Source: Oscillatoriales cyanobacterium PMM_0080
GTDB taxonomy: Bacteria > Cyanobacteriota > Cyanobacteriia > Cyanobacteriales > Microcoleaceae
DNA: 58,150 nt
Direction: 5' to 3'
Assembly (NCBI GenBank): GCA_949127775.1
Contig: CASBQF010000164.1
Coordinates: forward strand, 1 to 58,150
Numbering within the stretch: the first letter of the stretch is position 1; each line of letters begins with the position of its first letter. A program made the position numbers and the translations under genes. Of the stretch, positions 24,642-31,862 are shown piece after piece. A model generated the notes under the pieces. The model did no database searches. It worked only from the letters and a program-made list of their open reading frames with translations, and was not told where the DNA came from.

Positions 24642-24875
24642 AATCTAGCCTGTAGGAGTGAATATTGCCTCAATCTTAACTCGAAACCGCTTAATTGCTG
24701 CTTGTCGGGAGCTGGGTGACTGATTTGAGTCGGAGGGCGATCGCACTTTCTAATTCTTCTGATGCTTGGAGACTTGTGACTTGCGTTCGGGCGATCGCCC
24801 GCCCTTGATTCTGTTGTAGTTGATGCAATACATTAGAATAGTCAGTATCAACCTTGATTACAAAAGAGAGCGATC

Positions 24876-25291
24876 GTGCCAGCAAAAGACCGTTATCATC
24901 AAGTTGTCAAACAAGCCCTAATTAAGGCTGGCTGGACAATTACCCACGATCCGTATCCATTGGCTTGGGCGAAGAGAAACCTATCGATCTGGGTGCCGAA
25001 CAGCTATTAGCTGCTGAGAACAGTGAGCGCAAGATAGCCGTTGAAGTAAAAAGTTTTATCAGAGAATCTAGAGTTGCCGATTTAGAGCAAGCTTTGGGTC
25101 AATACACTCTTTACTATGACATCTTAAAACGGACAGAATCAGAAAGAAAGCTGTATCTTGCAATTCCATTAAATGCCTTTACCGAGCTTTTTGAAGGAGA
25201 AAAATTTGGTCAGATATTGCTAGATAATAACCGCCTAAATCTTGTTGTTTTCAGCCCAGAAACAGAGGAGATAATACAATGGATAGCTTAA
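24876..25291 (+). pseudogene. xisH: xisH (fdxN element excision controlling factor H), frameshifted
   Basis: The GTG at 24876 opens a frame reading PAKDRYHQVVKQALIKAGW then TITHDPYPLA, the exact N-terminus of XisH. Near 24960-24966 the frame shifts by one base: homology continues in another frame from 24965 (LGEEKPIDLGAEQLLAAE... KIAVEVKSF) to the stop at 25291. One missing base would restore a protein of about 138 residues, the family length. XisH was named from the fdxN excision element of Nostoc but is widespread next to XisI, and the fold is endonuclease-like. Either this copy is disabled or the base is a sequencing error. The last 13 bp overlap xisI. Confidence 0.85.
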
Positions 25292-25653
25292 ATAATTATC
25301 GCAAACTTGTTAAGCAGCTTGTTACTGAATACGCTGAGATTCCCGTTTTTGACAGCGGGACGCAAAACGCAACAATTTTTGACGTGGAAAATGACCGCTA
25401 TATGTTCATCAATATAGGTTGGTCTAAGGAGCGGCGGATTCACCATTGTGTGATTCATATTGATATTATTGACGGTCAGGTGTGGATTCAAGCAAATAAT
25501 ACCGATCGCCTGATTGCTGAGGAGTTAGTTGCAGCGGGAATTCCTCCCGAATCAATTGTTTTGGGGCTTCAACCACCTGATGTTAGACCCTATACTGCTT
25601 ATGGACTGCCTTCTAGGGAAATGCCGACCGCAGTCAAAGAATGTTATAAGTAA
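25279..25653 (+). CDS. xisI: XisI protein (fdxN element excision controlling factor I family)
   Basis: A 124-residue cytoplasmic protein with the XisI pattern: LNNYRKLVKQLVTEYAE, then FDVENDRYMFINIGW, RRIHHCVIHIDIIDGQVWIQ and LVAAGIPPESIVLGLQPPDVRPYT. XisH and XisI are nearly always adjacent and are thought to act together. Beyond the Nostoc fdxN element their role is open, and they are common in accessory regions beside toxin-antitoxin genes, as here. It is translationally coupled to xisH by a 13-bp overlap. No fdxN element or XisF recombinase is seen. Confidence 0.9.
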   Translation: MDSLNNYRKLVKQLVTEYAEIPVFDSGTQNATIFDVENDRYMFINIGWSKERRIHHCVIHIDIIDGQVWIQANNTDRLIAEELVAAGIPPESIVLGLQPPDVRPYTAYGLPSREMPTAVKECYK

Positions 25654-25674
25654 GGAGAGCAGTAGACAAAATCC

Positions 25675-25899
25675 ATGCCAAGGAAAATTCGACAGTTGAA
25701 AGTTCAGATTGCGCGTAAAGGGTTTGTTTATCTACCGAAGCGTGGCAAAGGTAGCCATGAACGTTGGCGACATCCTTTGCTCAAAAAAACACTGACAATT
25801 TCTGGAAAAGATGGAGATGATGTGCCACTCTACCTAGAAAAGCAGTTAGCAGAGTTATTAGCTGAACTAAATGAGTTAAGGGAGGATGAGGATTTATGA
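25675..25899 (+). CDS. hicA: HicA family mRNA interferase toxin
   Basis: A 74-residue double-stranded-RNA-binding-fold toxin. The family pattern is KIRQLKVQIARKGFVYLPKRGKGSHERWRHP with the catalytic His in GSHERW (about residue 27). The ATG at 25675 has TAAGGAGAG about 20 bp upstream. It overlaps hicB by 4 bp (25896-25899), the typical toxin-first HicAB arrangement. It is expected to cleave mRNA when HicB is depleted. Confidence 0.85.
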   Translation: MPRKIRQLKVQIARKGFVYLPKRGKGSHERWRHPLLKKTLTISGKDGDDVPLYLEKQLAELLAELNELREDEDL

Positions 25900-26114
25900 A
25901 TCGATACAGCATGGTCGTTCAATGGTCTGATGAAGATCAGCTTTTCTTAGTGACGATTCCAGAGTTTGCAGATCGCGTTGTCATGCCTTGCACTCACGGA
26001 AAAACTCGCGAGGAAGCTATTCATAGTGGCGAAGAAGTGATTGAAATGTATTTGGAAGCTTGGCAAGCTGAAGGTGAATCTATCCCGGAACCTCGCACGC
26101 TTCAAATTGCTTGA
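25896..26114 (+). CDS. hicB: HicB family antitoxin
   Basis: A 72-residue protein with the partial RNase H-like fold of HicB (YSMVVQWSDEDQLFLVTIPEF, then THGKTREEAIHSGEEVIEMYLEAW). No C-terminal DNA-binding domain is present, so it is the short HicB form. It would neutralise the HicA encoded just upstream. The ATG lies within the last codons of hicA. Confidence 0.88.
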   Translation: MNRYSMVVQWSDEDQLFLVTIPEFADRVVMPCTHGKTREEAIHSGEEVIEMYLEAWQAEGESIPEPRTLQIA

Positions 26115-26240
26115 TTGCTATGGCAAAAGCTTATTTTTGTGTTGAGAAATGGCGATCGCTTAAGGTGCAGTTTCTGTGTTGCGGGATTGATTACAAACCC
26201 GCTAGTCTTATTGAAGAGAGATGAATGGGGAGTAAAAATA

Positions 26241-26468
26241 ATGACAATTGAACAAGCTGTCTTAGAAAATTTACGGGAATTGCAGTCTGAGCAACAGCAA
26301 GAAGTTCTAAACTTCGTGCAGTTTCTCAAGCAAAAGTCTACTCCGAAACAACCTCAGCGTAGTTTGTACGGGTTGTGGAGCGATCTGAATATTGAAATTA
26401 CAGCCGTGGATATTGCCGAAGTCCGTGAAGAAATGTGGGGGAATTTTCCCAAGGAGTTTCCTCTATGA
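26241..26468 (+). CDS. DUF2281-type antitoxin
   Basis: A 75-residue protein from the ATG at 26241 (MTIEQAVLENLRELQSEQQ). The N-terminal helix pair EQAVLENLRELQSEQQQEVLNFVQFLKQK is typical of the DUF2281/VapB-like antitoxins that precede PIN-domain toxins, and the C-terminal part (DIAEVREEMWGNFP) is the toxin-wrapping tail. It overlaps the PIN gene remnant by 4 bp. The upstream frame continues to 26115, but without family similarity. Confidence 0.8.
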   Translation: MTIEQAVLENLRELQSEQQQEVLNFVQFLKQKSTPKQPQRSLYGLWSDLNIEITAVDIAEVREEMWGNFPKEFPL

Positions 26469-26638
26469 GCGCAGTTGTGATAGATACCCATGCTATTGTT
26501 TGGTATTTCTTGAAGTCGGGGAATTTATCGGCTACTGCTTTAGCGGCAATCCAGGGGGCAGAGGGCGATCGAGTTTTGGGTTTGTTGGGAATTGACGAAA
26601 GGGCGATCGCACTTCAACAGCCTTTTTGCAAGCAATGA
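26465..26638 (+). pseudogene. PIN-domain toxin, truncated
   Basis: The frame starts MSAVVIDTHAIVWYFLKSGNLSATAL, the canonical PIN N-terminus with its first acidic residue (D7), but ends after 57 residues; intact partners have about 125-135. After residue 35 the sequence jumps to LGLLGIDERAIALQQPFCKQ, which does not supply the remaining acidic residues of the active site. An internal deletion is the simplest explanation, leaving the antitoxin without an active toxin. Confidence 0.75.
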
Positions 26639-26701
26639 GACAAGGTGGGGAAGAAGTGAGGAGAGAAGTGCGATCGTAATTCAAGCACATACTCTTTATT
26701 C

Positions 26702-27589
26702 TCAAGGACTTGGTGAAGGACTTGGTGGAGAACTTGGTGATGTAACTAATTCATTATTCTTCCAAAATTGCTCTTTACGAGTGCCATCCGAATATATCAT
26801 TGTCCCTGAACCGTTGCGCTTGTCATTCTTCCACTGACCCTTATAGCGATTGCCACTGGACCAAGTGAATTCTCCGTAGCCGTGCATTTTTCCTTCAAGC
26901 CATTGACCCTCATACCGATCGCCATCGTACCAAATCATAGTACCCCAGTCGTTATATTTATCATTTTTCCAATAACCGTCATAGCTTTTTGTTTGTATTT
27001 TCTCGCCTTTAGGGAAAGTTATATTCCCTTTACCATTTATCTCGCCATCTTGAAACTCACCTACATAAACACTACCATCAGCATAAGTTAAAGTCCCGAT
27101 GCCATTCATTTTTGTTAGATCTTTGTTCCACTGTCCCTCATAGCGATCGCCATTTTTGTAAATATATACTCCCTTGACGTAACTATCATCTTTCCACTCT
27201 CCTTCTATGCGATTGCCACTTGGATAAGTGAACACGCCTTTACCATTCGCTTTATTATTCTGCCACTCCACTTCATGACGATTGCCATTCGCATAAGTTA
27301 ACACACCTTTACCATTATATGTTGCGTTCTTAAACTCGCCTTCATAGCGACCGCCATTAGCAGGAATAAATACTCCTTTACCATTTGGCTTGCCATTTAA
27401 AGTATCACCCTTATATCTAGCACCACCATCGTATGTAATCTCACTTGTCAGAGGGCAGAAACCTACCTGCAAGCCCATACAACGTTTAATTTCATCCTGA
27501 AATATCTGGAGAGAAGCACCGACAATAGTTACTATTATTCCTACTACTATTGCTTTCAATACTCCTTGATCCTTCCTTTGTTCATTCAT
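26702..27589 (-). CDS. Membrane-anchored MORN-repeat protein
   Basis: A 295-residue protein from the ATG at 27589 (MNEQRKDQ); a start six codons earlier is possible. One transmembrane helix (about 9-30, LKAIVVGIIVTIVGASLQIF) is followed by about ten MORN repeats of the form GxRYEGQWxxxxxxGxGxxTY (about 50-275) and a short Pro/Ser tail. MORN repeats form a beta meander that binds lipids or proteins. It follows the solute-binding-protein gene on the same strand at 32 bp, so the two are probably co-transcribed. The function is unknown; a role in envelope sensing is inference only. Confidence 0.85.
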   Translation of the reverse strand: MNEQRKDQGVLKAIVVGIIVTIVGASLQIFQDEIKRCMGLQVGFCPLTSEITYDGGARYKGDTLNGKPNGKGVFIPANGGRYEGEFKNATYNGKGVLTYANGNRHEVEWQNNKANGKGVFTYPSGNRIEGEWKDDSYVKGVYIYKNGDRYEGQWNKDLTKMNGIGTLTYADGSVYVGEFQDGEINGKGNITFPKGEKIQTKSYDGYWKNDKYNDWGTMIWYDGDRYEGQWLEGKMHGYGEFTWSSGNRYKGQWKNDKRNGSGTMIYSDGTRKEQFWKNNELVTSPSSPPSPSPSP

Positions 27590-27639
27590 AAAATTATCAT
27601 AAATCAATAATTGAGTAAATCAATATCAAGCTTTTTGAA

Positions 27640-28467
27640 TTATCTGCTCTTACAATAGTCAAGCGTTCCTTTTAAATAAGACCCGAAACCTCCAAACCAA
27701 GTCCCCCAAACCTGTAGCCCTTGACTGCTACCAATAAAAGAGTTCACTGTACCTTGCCACTGAGTATCGTTAGTAGGAAGTATCATTCCATAAAAGTCAC
27801 AGGATAAAGGTTGGTTCGGTACTATCTCAAAAGCACTTAGCGGCACTCCCTGTTTCACCGCTTCTCCTATCAAAAGAATACTATCTCCAGCAAATGCAGT
27901 AACTTGACCGTTCATTGCAGCACTTACGCCCTCACTTCTTTCAGAAAACTGCTGAATTTCAGCTTCTGAATATGCTTGGGTAACTGAACGTATATTGGTT
28001 GATCCTCGAAGTACACCGAGCCTCGCATTTTTCAAGTTAGTGTTTTTGTTTGCTGTCCTTACAATAAATTGCGTCCCCGTGACAAAAAAAGGCTGTGAAT
28101 ATTTAATGTTTTCCTGTACTTCCTTTTCGCGACTAATTGTATTTGGCCCACACTCAATATGTACCGTGCCATCTCGAACTATTCCCTCACGAGTTGGGAG
28201 CGTAGATGTAACTGCTCTGACACTAATAGAAGTATTCATTTGTTTACTGAGACTGCTTGCTAGAGCATTGGCAAAGCCTGCACAATACCCTGTCCAACTT
28301 CCTGAACTTTCATAGCCAAAAAGCACCGCATCTTTTCTAATCCCAACTTTTAAAACTCCTGTTTGCTGAATTTCTTGCAAGACAGTCCGCGCCCAGCTTG
28401 CTGAAGGAAAAAGCACTGTACATATAATGCTAGATGTTAGAAATATCAGTTTTAATTGCTTATTCAT
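27640..28467 (-). CDS. Periplasmic solute-binding protein, family 3, without transporter genes
   Basis: A 275-residue protein with a signal peptide (about 1-26, ending SASWA) and the PBP family 3 fold: TGVLKVGIRKDAVLFGY, then FANALASSL, LGVLRGSTNIRSV (about 150-162) and VTAFAGDSILLIGEAV. These proteins bind amino acids for ABC import. No permease or ATPase gene lies nearby, and the partner downstream is a MORN protein, so it may be a sensor module rather than an importer subunit. It is divergent from the Rpn gene across 201 bp containing direct and inverted repeats. Confidence 0.85.
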   Translation of the reverse strand: MNKQLKLIFLTSSIICTVLFPSASWARTVLQEIQQTGVLKVGIRKDAVLFGYESSGSWTGYCAGFANALASSLSKQMNTSISVRAVTSTLPTREGIVRDGTVHIECGPNTISREKEVQENIKYSQPFFVTGTQFIVRTANKNTNLKNARLGVLRGSTNIRSVTQAYSEAEIQQFSERSEGVSAAMNGQVTAFAGDSILLIGEAVKQGVPLSAFEIVPNQPLSCDFYGMILPTNDTQWQGTVNSFIGSSQGLQVWGTWFGGFGSYLKGTLDYCKSR

Positions 28468-28508
28468 GATGTTATATTGCTACTTGTGAATCCGTGCTCG
28501 CTAGCTAT

Positions 28509-28580
28509 TGGTAAAATAGTTTACCAACACTATCTCAGCCTTGTCAGTGACAAAAAGTGATAAAAAGTGATAAAAAGTGA
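28509..28580. promoter_or_regulatory. Inverted repeat plus three 10-bp direct repeats in a divergent promoter region
   Basis: tggtaaa-atag-tttacca (28509-28526) is followed by three copies of yaaaaagtga (28551-28560, 28561-28570, 28571-28580) spaced exactly one helical turn apart. The position between two divergent starts suggests binding sites for a regulator. The regulator is unknown. Confidence 0.5.
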
Positions 28581-28668
28581 TTACTTTCCCAAATCGCCCT
28601 AAAATCCCCTCTCAGGTAGATGCCGCTATAGCTAAAATCTTCTAATCACCCCTAACAACCCAACTTCC

Positions 28669-29529
28669 TTGGCCTACGACAACACCTGTAAATATCTAGC
28701 CGAAAAATTCCCCGCCGCCTTCGTCCGCTGGCTACTCCCCATTGACGAACCCACCAACATTCAGGTACTCAAAACCGAACTCATCCAAGAACCCATCCGC
28801 GCCGATTCCCTCGTCTTCCTCCAAACCGATCGCCAAATCCTACATCTGGAATTTGAAACCAGACCCTACTCCGACCCGCCGATCGCCTTCAGGATGCTAG
28901 ACTACTACATCAGGCTCAAACGACAATACTCCTGTGACATCAATCAAGTAGTGATTTTTTTGCAGCAAACAGCCTCAGAACAAGTTTTTGTATCCGAGTA
29001 CACAGACGCGAACACTCGACACGGCTATCGAGTTATTCGCCTGTGGGAACAAGACCCCGCTTTACTGCTGTCCGTCCCCGGCCTACTCCCGCTGGCGACG
29101 CTATCTCAAACCAACTCCCCGCGAACTTTGTTAGAGCAAATCGCTACTCAGATTGCTACAATAGGAGAACCTACTCAACAAGCGGATTTACTCGCTTGTA
29201 CCCAAGTGCTCGCAGGTTTGAGATTTGAAAAAGACTTAATTAGACAATTATTTAGGAAAGAAACTATGCGCGGTTCTGTGATTTACCAAGAAATTCGCGA
29301 AGATGGCCTCCTTGAAGGAAGACAACTAGGCCTCCTTGAAGGAAGGAAAGATGAGGCGCTGTCGTTCCTCACTCGCCAGTTGACTCGACGCATCGGTGCG
29401 ATCGCTCCTGAAATCAGAGAGCAAATTCAGACTTTATCCGTAGAAGAATTAGAGGATTTAGGAGAGGCGCTGCTGGACTTTTCAGAAGCCTCAGATTTAA
29501 CCAATTGGTTGAATGAACACCAGCCTTAG
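28669..29529 (+). CDS. Rpn family recombination-promoting nuclease / DUF4351 protein
   Basis: A 286-residue protein. The N-terminal half is a PD-(D/E)xK fold of the Rpn/PDDEXK group (YDNTCKYLAEKFPAAFVRWLL, then ADSLVFLQTDRQILHLEFET, where D and E-x-E mark the active site). The C-terminal 60 residues are a DUF4351-type helical domain (RQLTRRIGAIAPEIREQIQTLSVEELEDLGEALLDF). The start is TTG at 28669, since the frame closes just upstream. A short tandem unit (LLEGRQLG / LLEGRK) lies before DUF4351. These proteins are abundant in cyanobacteria, often annotated as transposase, and nick DNA in vitro in the E. coli Rpn group. Confidence 0.85.
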   Translation: MAYDNTCKYLAEKFPAAFVRWLLPIDEPTNIQVLKTELIQEPIRADSLVFLQTDRQILHLEFETRPYSDPPIAFRMLDYYIRLKRQYSCDINQVVIFLQQTASEQVFVSEYTDANTRHGYRVIRLWEQDPALLLSVPGLLPLATLSQTNSPRTLLEQIATQIATIGEPTQQADLLACTQVLAGLRFEKDLIRQLFRKETMRGSVIYQEIREDGLLEGRQLGLLEGRKDEALSFLTRQLTRRIGAIAPEIREQIQTLSVEELEDLGEALLDFSEASDLTNWLNEHQP

Positions 29530-29593
29530 TTGGTAAAATATAGTCCGATATGTTAAAAAATTACCAGATACATACTTAAAGGAAACTTAACCC

Positions 29594-30403
29594 ATGACTG
29601 TCGATGAAGCTCTCGCCATTGTCGAAACAGTCCTAGATGACGACGAACAGTTAAACAACGTGCAAGAGCTCATCTTCAGACAATGCTGGGAAGGCCGATG
29701 TTCCTATGAGGAAATTTCTCAACTCTCTCAATATAATGATGAATATATAAAAGCGCTGGCGGCTAAACTCTGGAAACAACTCTCAAAGGCTTTTGATGAA
29801 AAGGTAAAAAAAAATAATTTACGCTCTTTTTTTAAGCGATACTTGCGACGACATCAAGTGACAGTACATCGAACTCAAGTGATTGGAGTTAATCTCAGCG
29901 GCGCTAACTTAAGTGGAGCCAGAATATCATTCGCCAACTTAAGTGAATCTGATTCATCAACAGATTTACAGGGTGCAACTATATCTGATTACAATACAGT
30001 ATCAGATGGAATTATCAAGGCTGAAGACGGGCATAATCAGGGGATTTTGTCTAACACAGAAAAACGCCTTTATCACTGGAATGATTTGTGTTTTCGCTGC
30101 GAAGAACAAGTGAAAATTGCCGAAGCACTCGATCGCACAAACGCCCTTTTCTTCCCCAACTCCAAAGCCCGACTGACAACACCCGCAGGCCGACAAAACC
30201 AAGAATCCGATTTCCTCATCTTCCACCAAGGCAAATGGGGTATTCTCGAAATATCGCATCCCGATACAGAAAAAGATCAAACGCGCGATCGCCAGTTTGC
30301 ATCCCACGGCATCCCCATCATCCACTATTGCGACGCTAACAGATGTATGGAAGAAGCCGATCGCATTGTACAAGAGTTTTTAGACCTATTGAGTCAGGCA
30401 TAG
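29594..30403 (+). CDS. HTH (vMAP-type) - pentapeptide - nuclease-like fusion protein
   Basis: A 269-residue protein with three parts. Residues about 1-90 (TVDEALAIVETVLDDDEQLNN, then CSYEEISQLSQYNDEYIKAL... KNNLRSFFKRYLRR) match the N-terminal helical/HTH domain found on many cyanobacterial NTPase, TIR and pentapeptide signalling proteins. Residues about 95-130 are a short pentapeptide helix (GVNLSGANLSGARISFANLS). Residues about 160-269 resemble a small endonuclease-like fold: an ESDFLIF strand, then GKWGILEI, then RDRQFASHGIPIIHYCDANRC...VVQEFL-like ending, related to DUF559/Vsr-type C-terminal domains of cyanobacteria. The usual acidic residue after ILE is replaced by Ile-Ser-His, so activity is uncertain. 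It stands alone, 64 bp after the Rpn gene. Confidence 0.72.
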   Translation: MTVDEALAIVETVLDDDEQLNNVQELIFRQCWEGRCSYEEISQLSQYNDEYIKALAAKLWKQLSKAFDEKVKKNNLRSFFKRYLRRHQVTVHRTQVIGVNLSGANLSGARISFANLSESDSSTDLQGATISDYNTVSDGIIKAEDGHNQGILSNTEKRLYHWNDLCFRCEEQVKIAEALDRTNALFFPNSKARLTTPAGRQNQESDFLIFHQGKWGILEISHPDTEKDQTRDRQFASHGIPIIHYCDANRCMEEADRIVQEFLDLLSQA

Positions 30404-30446
30404 GGTGAATGGTTTGTTCGTAAGGGCGATCGGACCTTCAACCCGA

Positions 30447-30815
30447 TCAACTATATTTTCCAGACGACTCAGCCGCCGCCGCGAGTCTATCCATCACCGC
30501 TCTACCAACCACGGCTAACTCACTAATCGGCATACATTGAATTTTCTTAAGCAGATCATTGGTATCCAAAGGTTCCTGCACCGGCCTACCTTCCAGATGA
30601 GCCATCAACTCTTCCATCGTAAAGCCTGCTCTTGTGGCAATCTGAGTCAAATTTTTCGTATCCGGGAGTACCTGCCCTTTTTCCCAATAGAGGACAGAAG
30701 CAGCAGAAACTCCCAACAATCTGCCAAAGGCGCTCAAACTCATCGAGCCACGCGCTAACTTAACAACCTCGCTCAGTTTTTTCTTAGCTTCTGCGTCCAC
30801 AGTATCAGCCACCAC
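30447..30815 (-). CDS. XRE-family transcriptional regulator, copy 1
   Basis: A 122-residue protein. The HTH covers about 10-70 (KLSEVVKLARGSMSLSAFGRLLGVSAASVLYWEKGQVLPDTKNLTQIA by pattern), followed by a C-terminal helical region ending MDRLAAAAESSGKYS. It is a tandem paralogue of the gene at 30865-31212 with the same architecture (a shared MEELMAHLEGRPVQEPLD / LEEFLRLLEGKPVSDPLD block). The start lies 16 bp from a TCAGTTTA half-site (30831-30838). Autoregulation is likely, by inference. Confidence 0.85.
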   Translation of the reverse strand: MVADTVDAEAKKKLSEVVKLARGSMSLSAFGRLLGVSAASVLYWEKGQVLPDTKNLTQIATRAGFTMEELMAHLEGRPVQEPLDTNDLLKKIQCMPISELAVVGRAVMDRLAAAAESSGKYS

Positions 30816-30830
30816 TTAATCACACATAAC

Positions 30831-30838
30831 TCAGTTTA
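30831..30838. promoter_or_regulatory. TCAGTTTA operator half-site upstream of XRE copy 1
   Basis: The 8-mer is identical to one arm of the 17-bp palindrome upstream of XRE copy 2 (31244-31260) and lies at an equivalent position near the start codon. The second arm is not conserved. Confidence 0.4.
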
Positions 30839-30864
30839 GTGCCCAATTGATTTCGATTCCAGCC

Positions 30865-31212
30865 TTAATCTCCAGAAACCTCAGCCGCCGCCGCCAGCCG
30901 CTCCACACCAGCTCGAACAATCGCCGCCACCTGAGTCAAAGGCAAGAACTTGATTTTAGTAACAATCTGTTGGATATCTAACGGGTCTGAGACAGGTTTA
31001 CCCTCCAACAATCTCAGAAATTCTTCCAGCGTATAACCTGATCTCGCGGCGAGCTTAGCCAAGTTGTCCGTATCGGGAACCGTATCGCCTCTTTCCCAAA
31101 GCTGAACAGCAGTAGAGGAAACTCCCAAAAGCTTACCAAAAGCTCGCTGGCTCATTGTCCCGCGCGCTTTTTTGATAATTTCACTAAGTTTTTCTTTATT
31201 TTGGATGTTCAC
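30865..31212 (-). CDS. XRE-family transcriptional regulator, copy 2
   Basis: A 115-residue HTH protein (KLSEIIKKARGTMSQRAFGKLLGVSSTAVQLWERGDTVPDTDNL by pattern, about 6-50) with a C-terminal helical domain ending VERLAAAAEVSGD. It is transcribed towards copy 1, 49 bp upstream of its start, so the two may form one operon. A perfect palindrome (31244-31260) lies 32 bp before its start and a promoter for the divergent gene follows, so it probably represses itself and perhaps its neighbour. Confidence 0.85.
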   Translation of the reverse strand: MNIQNKEKLSEIIKKARGTMSQRAFGKLLGVSSTAVQLWERGDTVPDTDNLAKLAARSGYTLEEFLRLLEGKPVSDPLDIQQIVTKIKFLPLTQVAAIVRAGVERLAAAAEVSGD

Positions 31213-31243
31213 GACTTAAAAGCTACTCGGCTTTACCTACAAG

Positions 31244-31260
31244 TAAACTGATTCAGTTTA
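31244..31260. promoter_or_regulatory. 17-bp palindromic operator taaactga-t-tcagttta
   Basis: Perfect 8-bp arms around one base in the divergent region between XRE copy 2 and the gene at 31387. One arm recurs upstream of XRE copy 1. Size and symmetry fit a lambda-type HTH dimer. Confidence 0.6.
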
Positions 31261-31295
31261 TAAATAATTATCATTTAAATTCTAACTTGTAACTA

Positions 31296-31324
31296 TTGAC
31301 ATACAGTTATGATTAGTCTAAAAT
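31296..31324 (+). promoter_or_regulatory. Sigma-70 promoter of the gene at 31387
   Basis: TTGACA at 31296-31301, a 17-bp spacer and TAAAAT at 31319-31324 (5 of 6 matches). It lies 35 bp from the palindromic operator, so control by the XRE protein is plausible. Confidence 0.6.
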
Positions 31325-31386
31325 AAAAAGTATAGATATAGTTTTACTGCATCGGAGTGCCCCTCACGATCCAGGAGTGCCCAAAA

Positions 31387-31824
31387 ATGACCAAGAGACG
31401 CAGCCAAAACACTCACAACTCACGTCGCAACCGTCAAAGCCTCACCGCCTCCGGTTGGCTCAAACCCCAGTGCTGGCAAATTTCCAAAACGGAAGCAGCC
31501 GTTGCGCTGAAAATCCCCGTCAACCGCATAGTCAAAGTTTACCCCAAACAACATCAAGTAATAGTCGTTTATCTGAACAAGAAAGGACAAAAATGCAGTT
31601 CCTTTTTCAGCTACCGATTATTTGCTAGATGGGAAAAAGAGACGATCGCCACAATTGCCAGTTGTCGAAACCAGCAAACTCTCGCACCCCTCGAAATCAT
31701 AGTACAGTACGACCTCGAACATTTCAAGTATCCCGTCCAGAGCGCCGATGCAATTTGGGACACCCTACTCAACCACATCCGTCAAGTCATCAGAGACCAA
31801 AGGCTCAGCCTAGCTTGCGCCTAG
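31387..31824 (+). CDS. Hypothetical basic protein with a decayed partial copy downstream
   Basis: A 145-residue protein from the ATG at 31387, which has AGGAG nine bases upstream; a GTG 30 bp earlier also keeps the frame. The N-terminus is very basic (TKRRSQNTHNSRRNRQS), followed by KTEAAVALKIPVNRIVKVYPKQHQVIVVYLN, which looks like a small beta-rich domain, then FFSYRLFARWEKE and a C-terminal helix (AIWDTLLNHIRQVIRDQR). No known family was recognised. The nucleic-acid-like basic N-terminus and position opposite the XRE regulator suggest a regulated partner. A pseudogene copy of its second half is at 34097-34255. Confidence 0.65.
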   Translation: MTKRRSQNTHNSRRNRQSLTASGWLKPQCWQISKTEAAVALKIPVNRIVKVYPKQHQVIVVYLNKKGQKCSSFFSYRLFARWEKETIATIASCRNQQTLAPLEIIVQYDLEHFKYPVQSADAIWDTLLNHIRQVIRDQRLSLACA

Positions 31825-31862
31825 TCCCCCATTAACCCCAGCTATGTCGATCGTGGTTAATG

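Noticed and set aside
24691-24885. 64-codon minus-strand frame upstream of xisH
   Set aside because: It overlaps the start of xisH on the other strand and shows no family similarity.
28669-29529. Rpn-type gene as part of an insertion sequence
   Set aside because: Although such genes are often labelled transposase, no terminal inverted repeats or target duplication flank it.
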